From: Microcebus murinus
Taxonomy: Eukaryota > Chordata > Mammalia > Primates > Cheirogaleidae
Length of the DNA: 64,000 nucleotides
Direction of reading: 5' to 3'
Assembly: GCF_040939455.1 (NCBI RefSeq)
Contig: NC_134106.1
Coordinates: 84,389,001 to 84,453,000 of the forward strand
Part shown: one piece after another, positions 54,885-64,000 of the stretch
Layout of the letters: every line of letters starts with the position of its first letter
Position numbering within the stretch: position 1 is the first letter of the stretch
Position numbers and translations under genes: made by a program
Notes under the pieces: model-generated
Database searches by the model: none
Told to the model about the DNA's origin: nothing
What the model saw: only the letters and a program-made list of their open reading frames with translations

Positions 54885-55320
54885 GTGCACAACGGTACGG
54901 AACGCATGCACGGTACACAATGGATACACGGTACACAATGCATGCACGGTGCGGAACGCATCCACGGTACGGATGCATGCACGGTCGCCTCTTGTCGCCT
55001 CTTCGCAGCTGGCGAGCTTGCCTCGCCCCGTTCCGGCTTCCCCTGCGCTCCGCTGCCCCCTGCTGCCCAGTCGGGGTGTGTGCAGCCGGTGCGAAGGCCG
55101 GCTTGGCGAGTTAGGTGAGTTTGTTGGAGGTTACGTACGCAGGGGCTCACTCCTGGGCGGCACAGGTGTTCTTGGAGAGTACGACCCGCGCCGCTACCTG
55201 TGCTGTTGCCTTAAGTCCTGGTGTGGTGGGGAATTTTGTATTTTTCCCTCAGTCGCTCAGCGTCTTGGAGACGGTTGGCGAGACGCTTGGAGGCTGCGGA
55301 GAGGAGTGGCATGATCTGGC
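54841..55320 (+). promoter_or_regulatory. CpG island, candidate promoter
   Basis: By hand count there are about 36 CpG dinucleotides in 54841-55200 and about 6 more by 55320. For roughly 60% GC that is near or above the random expectation, against strong CpG depletion elsewhere in the window. The island contains the 18-bp minisatellite and unique GC-rich sequence (GCTGGCGAGCTTGCCTCGCC, GGCGAGTTAG). A strong splice-donor match TTAG|GTGAGT lies at 55114/55115, so a plus-strand first exon is conceivable. I see no TATA box. A 96-codon plus-strand frame (54828-55118) crosses it but shows no domain. Whether it is transcribed is unknown. Confidence 0.55.
54881..54986 (+). repeat. 18-bp minisatellite, about six units
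   Basis: Consecutive units: GGAACGCATGCACGGTAC (54899-54916), ACAATGGATACACGGTAC (54917-54934), ACAATGCATGCACGGTGC (54935-54952), GGAACGCATCCACGGTAC (54953-54970), GGATGCATGCACGGTC (54971-54986), with a degenerate unit ATGCGTGCACAACGGTAC before them (54881-54898). The core is (G/A)CATGCACGGTAC, with a TGCATGCA palindrome and one or two CpGs per unit. It begins where the L1MA ends. I know no named satellite with this unit. Confidence 0.9.
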
Positions 55321-57894
55321 TAAATTTTTAACAGGACATATCTGGCTGCAGAGCAGAGACTAGACTGAAGGTGGAAAGGGCAGAAGTAATTTGGGAGGAT
55401 TTAGGATATTTTTAACTAGAAAAAGACATCATTCTTGGGTGCCATTGAGCCCCAGAGAGCTGAGTCTCTGGACAGTCAGGGGAACCACGACATTCCCAGC
55501 TCTGTGTCTCACTTGTCAAGTCTTTGCTTGCTTCTGGAACCTCACAAAATCTTGCCTGTTCTGAGCCCTTGTCCGTGCCTGTCCCTCCACCACACTCTGG
55601 CCTCTTTCACTAAGGCTCAACCTTAAAGCAGCTAGCCTGCGACTCTGCCTCCAGCTTGGAGACCCTTTGGCCCTGGTGCTTGTGGAACCACATTTCCTTT
55701 GAGGAGACGGCATCTCTTTGCATTTGCCAAACCGTAAAGCCAATTTAGGTGGTTGTGTGAGGACACGGCTGTCTCTCCCCTCCAGGTAAGTTTAGGTTTG
55801 GAGGACTCAGATGTGATGTCCAGTCAAAAATGGGGTTGTATAGTGGCGTGCGCAGTTAGAGGGCAGCAGGCATCTTGCACGTGGGTTTCATACCCCTCAG
55901 GCCTTTACCCTAAAACCCAACTGTTTCCAGAGCAGCCACCATATTGAGGCAGGGCTAGGACTCCACCAAGCAAAGTACAGAGCCACGCGAATGGGCAGTT
56001 GTCTTGATCAAATGAAATAGAGTAGAGCACTCAGAAAATAAAACTGAATTAGAATATTTGGATAATATAATAGGCACCTTCTAGCTTAGTGGCTGTCACA
56101 TGTTTTTCACACACTTAAAACTTAAAAAGCACTTTAAGTATATCAAGACCAATGTCATTCAAATAACCACAGAGGCTGTGCCATTTATATAGCCTGGGCT
56201 GTGAGTCATGCTCCCTGGGGTTGAGCCTAGGGTAGCCTTGATTGTTTCAAAATTTGAAGCAAAAGCTTTGTGAAATATTAGTTACCTTTACTCTCTGTGA
56301 TGCATTGATGTTATTCTATCCTATTTCATTCCATTAAATAATGCTGGCTAAGGCCCACTGTATTAGATAGACTGTGAGTATTATAGACTATGGGATTGAT
56401 TTAGGGTTTATTACTTACAACTGTGGTTCTGGGGATGTTTTACTAACTGGAGAAGTAAAGTTTTGAAAGAGGACAGTTGGAAGATCAAAGAAAAGTCGCT
56501 GATTAGGATCACACAGGGGAGAAGTGAACAGATCTCTGGAAAACTGTCACCTAGCGCAGCCATTGGGAGGCCTGAGGTTGCCATCGGCCCAAAGGGCTGG
56601 CAGCTGGGAAGAAAATCCATACCTAAGGTGGGGAAGGACAAAGATAGACTGGACTAGAGGAGACACATTGGAGGACACGTTGGAACCTGGTGTGTCTCTC
56701 ATGGAATCTAACTTTGAAGATGGGATTGACCAGCAGAAAGAGCTGGCTTGGAATCGTACCCATGCCTGGCCCGGGAGTCACCGCAGGACACCCTCTGGCA
56801 GTTGCTGGAGGAGCTGCCGGTCCAGCTGCTAATCCACACCAACAAGCCAGTCAGTGACAATGTGCCTGAGCCACCACGGGGCTTGGGACCCTGCCCTGAG
56901 CCTCTGATGGTAATGGCTGCCACTTCACTTCAATGTCCAAATCTTACACTAATTCCTCTCAAAACCAACCCCAATCTGATAGCATACATGGGAGGGAAAT
57001 CTGGGAACTGAAGCTCCAGCTTAGGTTAGCTCAGAGAGTACACAGCCAGCTCGTCTGACAATGGAGAAGCTCCAGTTAAAATAAATTATGCTAGAAACAA
57101 AGACGATAAAGTACTCAAAGCCCATCACTTACTAATATTTTTGGCATTTTAGTATTGTCTCGTCTCTGGAGGTTATGCCTGATTTGTCAGCATGGCGGGC
57201 AGCGAAGTCTTCACTTGATTCTCCCGGCTTCTGGCTGCTGCTCTCGCTTGGCTCGCTGGGGCCTCGCCCATGTGCATGAAGTCTAGCCGCCAGACAAAGG
57301 CTTGGGGGATGATTACGTGCAGGTTCCAAGGGTTACTTTCTGCCTTCCAGCGTTTTCCTGACACCTTTCTAGCTGTTCTACCTGAACTTAACACTGTCTA
57401 TCTTCTAACACTCTGGCAAGAGAAGCTACAATTTTCTGATCTCAAAAGCTGTGCCCACAGAGTAGGGAATGTCCACAGGCAAAATGTCACAAACTCACAC
57501 ATGTGACCTTGCAGGGCTCATCATTCCAGGATGAACATCCCTCACTCCAGTTTCTGCTTGCGTTAGCCTGGTCTCCAGATGCCTTTCATAGTTATTTTGT
57601 TTCTTTTTAACCATATTTTGTGGTTGTTCTCTGAAGGAGGCTTAGTCTGATCAAGCTACTTTGCTGTTACCAGAAGGTGGACTACCTTGTCTCATTGTTC
57701 TTGGATTATCAGACATTATGCCTCTAAACACCTGGCCACTAGCATTGATGACAAGGAAACTCTTATTGATTAATTGTCATTCTTTGGTAGCGAATGCGTC
57801 GTTTGTTTCTGTTAGTCTTAGATTTTCCTCTCATCCCTGATGTTCTGCAGTTTTGCCATGGTATGTACAGGTGTGGCTTTATCTTACTTTTCTT
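55321..57894. other. unassigned stretch
   Basis: No gene or confident repeat. Possible donor-like site CCAG|GTAAGT at about 55784/55785. Short frames (up to 102 codons) have no domain. Confidence 0.45.
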
Positions 57895-58112
57895 TCTAAG
57901 TATGTGGAATTGACTTAAGTTTTTAAAAAATTTGAAATAATTATAGATATGCAGTTTTTGGAAATAATACACAGAATTCCCATATACCCTTACCCAGTTT
58001 CCCCCAGTGGTAACATCTTGTGTAACCATCACATAGTTTCACAGCCAGGAGATTGGGATTGATATAATTCATTGACTGTATTCAGATTTTGTCAGTTTTA
58101 TATGTGTGCATT
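57895..58112 (-). mobile_element. L1 3' UTR fragment (L1M-type)
   Basis: TTTTTAAAAAATTTGAAATAATTATAGATATGCAG, ACAGAATTCCCATATACCCTTACCCAGTTTCCCCCAGTGGTAACATCTTG and TTCAGATTTTGTCAGTTTTATATGTGTGCATTTG correspond to the reverse complement of an L1M 3' region (CCCCAATGTTAACATCTTGCATAAC … TTCAGATTTCACCAGTTTTATATGC). Confidence 0.75.
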
Positions 58113-58269
58113 TGGTTTTTAATTTTTTTTTTCCTTTTTAAAAATGATTTCAGAATATTATGGGTGTACAAATGCTTTGGTCACATAAATTACCTTTGCA
58201 CCATGCCTATCAAAGCTACAAGCATGCCTATCTCCCAGACAGTGCGTACCACTCCCATTACGCGTGAAT

Positions 58270-58880
58270 TTACCCATCCTCTCCTCCTCCCTTCCACCTG
58301 TTCAATCCCCAATGAATGTTACTTCCATGTGATGTGTGGACATAAGTGTTTATTGATTGGTACCAATTTAACAGTGAGAACATGTGGTGCTTGTGTTTCC
58401 ATTCCTGTGATACGTCCCTGAGAAGGATGGGCTCCAGCAACACCCAGGATAATACAAGAGGTATTAGTTCATCATTTTTAATGGCTGAGTAGTACTCCAG
58501 GGTATACATATACCACATTTTGTTGATCCACTCATGTATTGATGGGCACTTGGGTTGTTTCCACATCTTTGCAATTGTGAATCGTTCTGCCATAAACATT
58601 TGAGTGCAGATGTCTTTTTTATAGAATGTCTTTTTCTTTTCCCTTTGGGTAGATGCCCAGTAGTGAGATTGCTGGATCAAAAGGTAGTTCTACTTTTAGT
58701 TCTTTGAGGTATCTCCATATTGTTTTCCATAGAAGTTGCACTAGTTTGCAGCTCCACCAGCAGTGTGTGAGTGTTTCTTTCTCTCCTCATCCACGCCAAC
58801 ATTTGTTGTTTTGGGACTTTTTGATAAAAGTCATTCTCACTGGGGTTAAGTGATATCTCATTGTGGCTTTTGATTTGCAT
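58270..58880 (-). pseudogene. L1 ORF2 C-terminal remnant
   Basis: Two neighbouring minus-strand frames. The upstream one (58880 to 58677) reads [18 protein letters not shown] and then [19 protein letters not shown]. The downstream one (58680 to 58270) reads FTIAKMWKQPKCPSIHEWI, then NKMWYMYTLEYYSAIKNDE. These are the zinc-knuckle-proximal and extreme C-terminal segments of L1 ORF2p. A stop and frame change separates them near 58680. The reverse-transcriptase and endonuclease domains are not present. The protein is a dead fragment. Confidence 0.9.
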
Positions 58881-59222
58881 TTCCCTGATGATTAGAGATG
58901 TTCAGCATTTTTTCACATGTTTGTTGGCCATTAGTTTATCTTCCTTTGAAAAGTTTCTGTTCATGTCCTTTGCCTACTTTGTGATAGGGTTGTTTGATTT
59001 TTTCTTGCTGATTTTCCTGTGTTCTATATAGATTCTAGTTATCAGAGAAAATATCAATATTTTCACATTACACATTCTGTAGGTTGTCTGTTTGCTCTCG
59101 TGATAGTTTCCTTGGCTGTGCAGAAGCTTTTTAATTTGATCAGGTCCCATTTAATTATTTTTGTCGTTGCCGTGATTGGTTTTAGGGTCTTCTTTATAAA
59201 TTCTTTGCCGAGGCTGATTTCT

Positions 59223-59571
59223 TTTTTTTTTTTTTTTTTTTTTTTTTGAGACAGAGTCTCGCTTTGTTGCCCAGGCTAGAGTGAGTGCCGTGGCGTCAGC
59301 CTAGCTCACAGCAACCTCAAACTCCTGGGCTCGAGTGATCCTTCTGCCTCAGCCTCCCGGGTAGCTGGGACTACAGGCATGCGCCACCATGCCCGGCTAA
59401 TTTTTTTTTTTTTATATATATATCAGTTGGCCAATTAATTTCTTTCTATTTATAGTAGAGACGGGGTCTCGCTCTTGCTCAGGCTGGTTTTGAACTCCTG
59501 ACCTTGAGCAATCCGCCCGCCTCGGCCTCCCAAGAGCTAGGATTACAGGCGTGAGCCACAGCGCCCGGCCT
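59223..59571 (-). mobile_element. young lemur-type Alu, copy B
   Basis: Complete reverse-orientation Alu with a 25-26 base T-run, GAGACAGAGTCTCGCTTTG, the middle block ATATATATATCAGTTGGCC and AATTAATTTCTTTCTATTTA, and the end AGCCACAGCGCCCGGCC. A 14-bp target duplication CGAGGCTGATTTCT flanks it (59209-59222 and 59572-59585). Compared with copy A its body differs by two substitutions and two T-run length changes. Inserted into the L1 at 58130-59700. Confidence 0.97.
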
Positions 59572-59711
59572 CGAGGCTGATTTCTGTAAGAGTTTTTCCA
59601 ATAATTTCTTCCAGAATTCTTATGGTTTCATGCCTTAGGTTTTGTGTCTAGAATCCCTTTTGCAACACTTTTATAGCATTGCTTTGTAATGACTGGCTAC
59701 CACTAATCTGT

Positions 59712-60040
59712 TTTCCATTTTTTTAAACAATTTTTATTGATGCATAATAGATACACATAGTTGCAGAGTACATGTGATAATTTAATAATTTCATATTATT
59801 TGTAAAGATCAAGTCAGTGTACTTGGGATATCCATCACCTTAAATATTTGTTTTTTCTTTATGCTAGAAACATTTGAATGATTCTCTTCTGGCTATTTTG
59901 AAATGCACAAGAGATTAGTGTAAATTATAGTCACCCTGCTGATCTATTGAACACGGTCTTATTTCTTGTTTTCCATCTTTATAAATTTGTTATTTCAACA
60001 ACATAAAAGAATCATATAGTACGTAACCTTTGCAAAATAA
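59712..60040 (-). mobile_element. L1MA-type 3' end
   Basis: TTTTTTAAACAATTTTTATTGATGCATAATAGATACACATAG, GAGTACATGTGATAATTTAATAATTTC, GATCAAGTCAGTGTACTTGGGATATCCATCACCTTAAATATTTG, ATGCACAAGAGATTAGTGTAAATTATAGTCACCCTGCTGATCTATTGAACACG: the reverse complement of an L1MA 3' UTR. Same family group as 54435-54884. Confidence 0.88.
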
Positions 60041-61914
60041 TTAACATAAAATATTTAAAAATAAAAATAAATATTTAAATCAGCATCAGTGAGAGTGCTG
60101 GTCTGAGGCAACCTAATTTGAGATATCTGGGACTTGTCTTCAGATTTGGATTTAGTTTTCTGTGATCTAGTATTAGAAGAATGGCTTTTATGGTTTTCCT
60201 TCCAATTTTCCTCCTCTCAGTCTCCAAAAGAGATAAATGTGAACCCAACCTATGGTATTTTTCATGTTAGGATTGATTTCAAGAACATGAACCCTTTCCT
60301 TGGTAGTACAGCTTCTGGGAGGAAGCATCCTTAGAGAAGTAAAGTGTAAAACATCCAAATAATCTTCACTATTTCTTGAAGGCTCCACATGTCATCTTCA
60401 CTTACCATGCTGGGCTCTCAGTTAACCTTCCAATTCTCTGATGATATCAGAGAGGATTTTCTATTGGTTGCTCAAGATTCTTGATTTAAAAATTCCTCTG
60501 CTCGCTGAGAATCCCGAATGTGTTCCTTTTTCAGTTTGGTTGTTTTAACTTGTAAACCTTCTAACCTTTTTATCATGATGTTACTTTAGCTTTGCTCATT
60601 ATCCTTTAAAGTAAGCAGCTATATGTGCAGAGCTGGGGCTTTTAGAAAAACCTCTAAGGTTGTCCCGCTGTCTTACTCTAGACTTCGGCTTGCCTGGTGT
60701 TTTCTATGTATTTTACATGCTATGGGGATGCAGTTGTTTCTGGAAGTAGTTCTTGTGCAGTTGACCAGGAAGTCACATTTTTCAAGGTTATGGTGAAGTG
60801 ATTGCTCATTTCCTCCATTTCCCCTCATTTCTGTCTACCAGGAAGGCCACAGACTGCACAGTGGGAAACCTGTTGTCTTGTGGTCAGAAGTGGCAGCTGG
60901 GGGCTGACCACACCCTCTCTGTTATCTCTGTAAATACTGCTTCTGGGATGTCTACTAGACAGACACTGCAGCCTCTCCATCTGTCCCTACATCTCCCACC
61001 TGCTCTTCCTTCTATTGTTTCTTCCTTGTCTCTATATGACATGTTCTGGGTGTATTCCTAGGTAATTTTCTCCCATTGTGTCCAGCTTAGAGTTTATCCC
61101 ATCTATTGAGTTTATTTATTTCACTGATAAGGTTTTTTTTTATTTTCCAGATTTATGATTGTTTCTTTGTCATATTTATCTATTTTATTTAATGTCTTTA
61201 TTTTATAATTTATTCTATTAATGGAAGCTATTATCTTTATTATTTTAGACATCATCACTGTACTTATCAAACACAATGCTCAATACCATTACTTTCATCA
61301 GGCGTGAACCCATAGTCCAATTTTAAAATTTTGTTGGCTGTTTTTCTTACCATTAGACTTCTTTAAGCGTTTTAGGGTGTTTGGGAAATGGCTGCTTTCA
61401 GTTGGTGATTTTCTTGTTTGTGTTTTGTTTTGTTCTTTGTTTTTTCCTAAGTCTCCTTTCTTATCTGGTAGTTTTCTAGTTTTGCTGTTGTTGCTCACAT
61501 CCAGCCCCTCAAGCCTCCAGTTTTTAAGCAAATCATAATGAATTTCTAGGACTCCTGTCCCACTATGATTTTGGGAATATTAATTAAAATAACTAGAGGT
61601 AGGTTGGTTTAGTTTCTCGTCATTTGGAGTTCACATCCTAGTCTCCATTCATGAGCTGGCTCCAAGATGCCCTCCTGCTAAGAGAACTTCTAGTGCTTGT
61701 AACCCTGCAGGAGCCAGGCTACAATTCACCTGCCTCTTCTGACCTTGGAAGCTGGTGGAGAACAGCTTTTGTTCCTCTTGCTATCTTGCATTTCTCTTCT
61801 GATTTGGCCCACAGAGCTGTTTGCTTGGTTTTGAGCCCAGCTGTATTCTGTTACCGTATCACTGAGTTTGGGACACAAGGTATAGTCTTAGCAAGGATAC
61901 CTGATCTCTCTAGG
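60041..61914. other. unassigned stretch
   Basis: No gene or confident repeat. 61080-61460 is T-rich. Short frames only. Confidence 0.45.
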
Positions 61915-62085
61915 TAATTTGTAAGATTGGGATGATACGAATAATATTTACATTGTAGAACTGGGTTGAGAATAGAATCAGTTAGTACATATAAAATGCC
62001 TCGCACATAGCTATTTTACCATAATATAAATAATACCTAGTGCAAAGTACATGCTTAATAAATATTTGTAGAGTAGAACAGGTTG
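61915..62085 (+). mobile_element. MIR SINE 3' half
   Basis: GATTGGGATGATACGAATAATATTTACATTGTAGAACTGGGTTGAGAATAGAATCAGTTAGTACATATAAAATGCCTCGCACATAGC ... GCTTAATAAATATTTG follows MIR (AAAATGGGGATAATAATAGTACCTACCTCATAGGGTTGTTGTGAGGATTAAATGAGTTAATACATGTAAAGCGC … CTGGCACATAG … CTCAATAAATG). Confidence 0.85.
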
Positions 62086-62134
62086 ACTTAATGCAAATAA
62101 ATGCATGAGGCTCACCTGGTTGCATCTGATAATG

Positions 62135-62530
62135 ACTGTGTCAGTTAGGATAAGCTAGGTTATGCTGTTGCCACGAACAACTTCTGAATCTTAGTAGTTT
62201 AAACAACAGAGGTCTATTTCCCCTTCCCAATATCTGCCAGTCATAGGCCAGCTGGGCTCTGCTGTGCTTCCTGGTATCCACACTCTGGGCCCCAGGTTGT
62301 TGGAGCAGCTACTGTCTGAAACACTTAGAGATCATAGTATAATAGAAAGAAAAAAGAACTCTGGCCCTTAACATTTCCTCTTCAAAGTAGCAAATGCCAA
62401 TCCTGCTCACATTCTGACCAAAACAAGTAATGTGCCCCTTCGTTCAGTGGGGCCAGAGGTGCAATCCTACCCTCTATCCACAAAGAGAGACCCAGATATT
62501 TGTGAACATCCTAATGATTTCTACAGCAAT
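62135..62530 (-). mobile_element. probable MaLR/ERVL-type LTR
   Basis: CTGTGTCAGTTAGGATAAGCTAGGTTATGCTGTTGCCACGAACAAC, TAGTTTAAACAACAGAGGTCTATTTCC, CCAGGTTGTTGGAGCAGC, AAAAGAACTCTGGCCC, GTAATGTGCCCC and TGCAATCCTACCCTCTATCC are ordered motifs of a mammalian LTR read in reverse. Subfamily uncertain, ends approximate. Confidence 0.6.
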
Positions 62531-63206
62531 CATCATGAAAAAACATTACCGAATGCTTACTTGCAGTAAGGCATGGTACGAGTTAGCTACTTTTTGTGTG
62601 AAGTGGGTTTCTCATGTCCTTGGACTTTCTGCTGTGTTATTATAGCTTCGCTTTGAGCTGACGAAAGAGAACTCTTGGTGTATTGGGTTAAATGTTTCTA
62701 ATTTAAAATCTAATTTTCTCTTCAAAGATACCTCTGAGATACATCATGTGCTTGCTTTAAAGCTGCAGGTACCTAAAGTTTCCTCATTTTTATAACTGAA
62801 GGTTTTCAAGTCTAGTAAATTAAACTTCAAGAAATAAAATGAGAGCTCAGTTAATAAGCTGACAGTCTGCATGTTGAAATTGCTGGAGGCTTTTTAGGTT
62901 CTAATGTACTAACTTTATTTCCTTACTTGTTTTTGCAGTTTGGCTAGGCTTTGAAGCAGATTTGGATTAAACTGAAGGTGAGAAAGGAAGGGCGTAATGC
63001 TCTAACATAAAATAAGAGCATTTACTTGTCATTTCACCATTGTATATATATTGATTTAGATTTTTAATTTACCTTTTGGTCTTTGAGTTAAAAGTAAATA
63101 CCTGGAGAATATAATTTAATAATAATACGTGAGCCGCTGCCTTTAATGGAGTTGTTGGTAGCCAGAGAGAGGAGGGCACTGTGGGAAGGGGACAAAGGAC
63201 AGGCTG
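62531..63206. other. unassigned stretch
   Basis: No gene or repeat recognised. Confidence 0.5.
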
Positions 63207-63412
63207 CTGGGTGTATGTATATATGTGTGTATATATGTGTAAAACAAGCATGCATGTATGTAATGTATGCACACACATACATGTAATGGGTGTTTGCATG
63301 TAGTATGTGTATGTGATGTAAATTTTATATGTACAGGTCTGTAAGGTAATTGTGCACATGTAATGTATATATGTATGTATGTATGCGTGTGTGTGTATGT
63401 ATGTATGGACAT
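63207..63412. repeat. TATG/GTAT-rich tetranucleotide repeat
   Basis: Imperfect GTATATATGTGT, GTATGTATGTATG and related units over about 205 bp. The HTYIHTHT-rich minus-strand frames are the repeat translated. Confidence 0.9.
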
Positions 63413-63534
63413 AAGTACATCTATTGCTGGATCCCATTGAAGCTCTACTTCTGCAGGGTGTGGTATATTTAGTTTTCAACAGCAGATATCTTTAACTTAT
63501 TCTTCATTTTTTAAAAAGGTTTTCAAATTTAAAA

Positions 63535-63660
63535 AAAATTTTTTGGAGATAGGGTCTTGCTCTGTCACCCAGGCTGGAGTGCAATGACATGATCATAACT
63601 TAGTGATCCTCCTGCCTCAGCCTCCCTAGTAGCTGGGACTAAGGAGTGCCTCTTCAAGCC
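63535..63660 (-). mobile_element. Alu left-monomer-like fragment (FLAM/Alu)
   Basis: TTTTTTGGAGATAGGGTCTTGCTCTGTCACCCAGGCTGGAGTGCAATGACATGATCATAACTTAGTGATCCTCCTGCCTCAGCCTCCCTAGTAGCTGGGACTAAGG is a single 7SL-derived monomer in reverse orientation, with about 10 bases missing near AACTTAGTGATCC. No second monomer, so either a fossil left monomer or a truncated old Alu. Confidence 0.85.
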
Positions 63661-63679
63661 AGGCCTATTTTTCATTTTA

Positions 63680-64000
63680 AAGGTTGCTTTGGATGTCCTA
63701 ATTCCTTTGTATTTCCACATAAATTTTACAATCAATTTGTCAATTTATACCTAATAGCTTGTTGGGCTAGAGTGGAATGGCATTAAAGCTATAGGTTAAT
63801 TTTGGGAAAATTGACTTCTTAATAATATTGAGTCTCCTGTTCCATGAACACGGTATATCTCTTCATTTATTTAGGTCTTCTTTGTTTTCTTTCAGCAATG
63901 CTTTTTCTTTTTCAGCAAGTGTCATACACATATTTTGGTAAATTTATTCCTGTGTATTTTATATTTTATGCTATTGTTTATTGTATTGTCTTTTAAATTT
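63680..64000 (-). mobile_element. L1 ORF2 region, runs off window
   Basis: GTATTTCCACATAAATTTTACAATC, GTGGAATGGCATTAAAGCTATAGGTTAATTTTGGGAAAATTGACTTCTTAATAATATTGAGTCTCCTGTTCCATGAACACGG and TTTATTCCTGTGTATTTTATATTTTATGC are the reverse complement of the L1 ORF2 reverse-transcriptase/thumb region. No open frame remains. The element continues past 64000. Confidence 0.85.

Larger units (their letters stand above)
58130..59700 (-). mobile_element. younger L1 3' part, split by an Alu
   Basis: T-run at 58122-58140 (reverse-complement A-tail), 3' UTR CAGAATATTATGGGTGTACAAATGC ... CCTATCTCCCAGACAGTGCG, then ORF2 C-terminus reading backwards (GGCTGAGTAGTACTCCAGGGTATACATATACC, TAGTGAGATTGCTGGATCAAAAGG). 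After the Alu (59223-59571) it continues GAGGCTGATTTCTGTAAGAGTTTTTCC to about 59700, where it is 5' truncated. Less diverged than the other L1s here. Confidence 0.88.

Noticed and set aside
54881..54986. Regular repeats that could suggest a CRISPR array.
   Set aside because: 18-bp units are directly adjacent with no spacers, in a primate genome; this is a minisatellite.
54828..55118. 96-codon frame with a repeated HGTQ/MHGxER-type motif.
   Set aside because: The repetition comes from the 18-bp minisatellite being a multiple of three. No other coding evidence.
63069..63479. 136-codon Tyr/His/Thr-rich frame.
   Set aside because: Direct translation of the TATG repeat.

Overview
The window is nuclear DNA from a primate, most likely a strepsirrhine and probably a lemur. 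The main evidence is two almost identical Alu elements (43447-43786 and 59223-59571). Both carry a middle region with a T-run, an ATATATATAT tract and a CAGTTGGCCAATTAATTTC-type segment. I associate that form with lemuriform Alus, not with human AluJ/S/Y. The rest is the usual mammalian mix: L1, L2, MIR, MaLR/ERVL, ERV1, Tigger and hAT-Charlie remnants. There is no bacterial, phage or plasmid signal.

I find no host protein-coding gene, tRNA, rRNA or CRISPR array that I can support. The window reads as intergenic or long-intron sequence. The open reading frames are short and lack family signatures, except for decayed transposable-element proteins: an ERVL pol fossil (about 11.1-13.4 kb, plus strand), L1 ORF2 pieces (6.6 kb and 58.3-58.9 kb, minus strand), an L1 ORF1 piece (43.2-43.4 kb, minus strand) and a Tigger transposase C-terminus (50.0-50.5 kb, minus strand).

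Layout: 0-10 kb holds a CCAT-type simple repeat and two L1 3' ends. 10.5-13.4 kb holds the ERVL pol fossil in the order reverse transcriptase, RNase H, integrase, dUTPase-like. 14-31 kb is mostly unassigned, with MIR, L2, hAT and an L1 split by an MLT1 LTR. 31-37 kb has L1/MaLR pieces and a cluster of hAT MITEs. 38-44 kb is L1-rich, with an old Alu and the first young Alu nested in an L1. 44-51 kb has MER20, a cleanly bounded solo ERV1-type LTR (46499-47131, GATA duplication), L2 and two abutting Tigger elements. 53-55.3 kb has a TG microsatellite, then an L1MA end running into an 18-bp CpG-containing minisatellite and a small CpG island with a good splice-donor match. 57.9-60 kb is stacked L1 3' ends with the second young Alu. 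The last kilobase has a TATG repeat, an Alu monomer and an L1 fragment running off the edge.

The most interesting spot is the CpG-island/minisatellite unit at 54.84-55.32 kb, the only promoter-like sequence seen. The elements otherwise act as a record of nested insertions. I did not find a convincing undescribed biological system. Repeat subfamily names come from recognition by eye, not from a RepeatMasker run, and edges are usually good to some tens of bases unless target-site duplications are quoted.
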